Positions 56,804-56,960 of a DNA stretch of 56,960 bases are shown here, piece by piece. Made by a program: the position numbers and the translations under genes. The number at the start of each line of letters is the position of its first letter. Positions within the stretch are counted from its first letter, which is position 1. The notes beneath the pieces were generated by a model. That model was not told where the DNA came from. It searched no databases and saw nothing but the letters and a program-made list of their open reading frames with translations. Source of the stretch: Actinomycetes bacterium (GTDB lineage Bacteria > Actinomycetota > Acidimicrobiia > Acidimicrobiales > RAAP-2); contig JAJZMD010000201.1 of the NCBI GenBank assembly GCA_021803085.1, forward strand, positions 1 through 56,960, read 5' to 3'.

Positions 56804-56960
56804 GGGTGGCCAGACAGCTCGACTGACTCGAAGTGCAGCGCCCGCCGACCCGGTCGGGGGCACCTTCGATCCCTCACGGAGTGGCGCGTGTGGGGACACC
56901 CGATGGGCTCGCGCTTCTCGCTTGCCAGGCTCACCCGCATGGGGTGCGGGGCGGGAAGCC

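Noticed and set aside
56804-56960. Coding frames at the right end of the window
   Set aside because: They are short, without motifs, and antisense to the VapC end; only the 17-bp direct repeat is noted here.

Overview
The window reads as a very GC-rich (about 70% or more by eye) actinobacterial chromosome segment, most likely from an Acidimicrobiia-like or related lineage. The basis is gene content and order: an FbiA/CofD start (coenzyme F420), actinobacterial glycosyltransferases, a GT2 - DUF5719 - phosphomannomutase - Trm112-like - SIS-isomerase order that recalls the fbiA/manB region of mycobacteria and streptomycetes, an MptB-type mannosyltransferase, an imuA-imuB-dnaE2 mutasome with an actinobacterial LexA box, and many genes that look leaderless (a TANNNT box 6-10 nt before the start codon). 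The class-level assignment is inference.

Layout. 1-5.6 kb: 5' end of fbiA on the minus strand, a serine hydrolase, three overlapping GT4 glycosyltransferases and a GDP-4-keto-6-deoxymannose reductase (rmd-like), i.e. a surface-polysaccharide cassette. 6.2-20.8 kb: a 1098-aa GT2/membrane protein, a DUF5719 protein, then FtsH and a CPBP protease divergently transcribed, a large polytopic membrane protein, manB, a Trm112-like protein, a phosphoglucose/phosphomannose isomerase-like SIS protein and a YceH-like protein. 20.9-29.4 kb: thiolase, DrrAB-type ABC exporter, MoaC-like and FdhD (molybdenum cofactor) with a DUF6457 protein, an acyl-CoA synthetase and a membrane protein. 29.4-38.4 kb: an archaeal-type riboflavin synthase, MptB, an Fpg/Nei glycosylase, an amidase, an F420-type LLM oxidoreductase, an orphan D12 adenine methylase and a polytopic membrane protein.

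38.4-39.9 kb is a small accessory patch (a possible structured RNA, a DUF6788 remnant, a frameshifted DUF4160 gene next to an intact DUF2442 gene). 39.9-45.3 kb is the SOS mutasome imuA-imuB-dnaE2. 45.3-56.96 kb is sparse and accessory-like: a conserved small protein, CsaA, a TnpB remnant, several secreted or membrane proteins of unknown function including two members of one unrecognised small family, and two toxin-antitoxin modules (VapBC type) facing away from each other around a near-perfect palindrome.

Two features cut across the whole window. First, short tandem repeats (6-66 bp units, 2-6 copies) occur throughout, both in frame inside genes and exactly over start and stop codons. Second, TANNNT boxes sit immediately before start codons and twice use the upstream gene's TAG stop codon as their first three bases. 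The most unusual single genes are the archaeal-type riboflavin synthase and a MoaC homologue that appears to lack the catalytic Asp/Lys pair.
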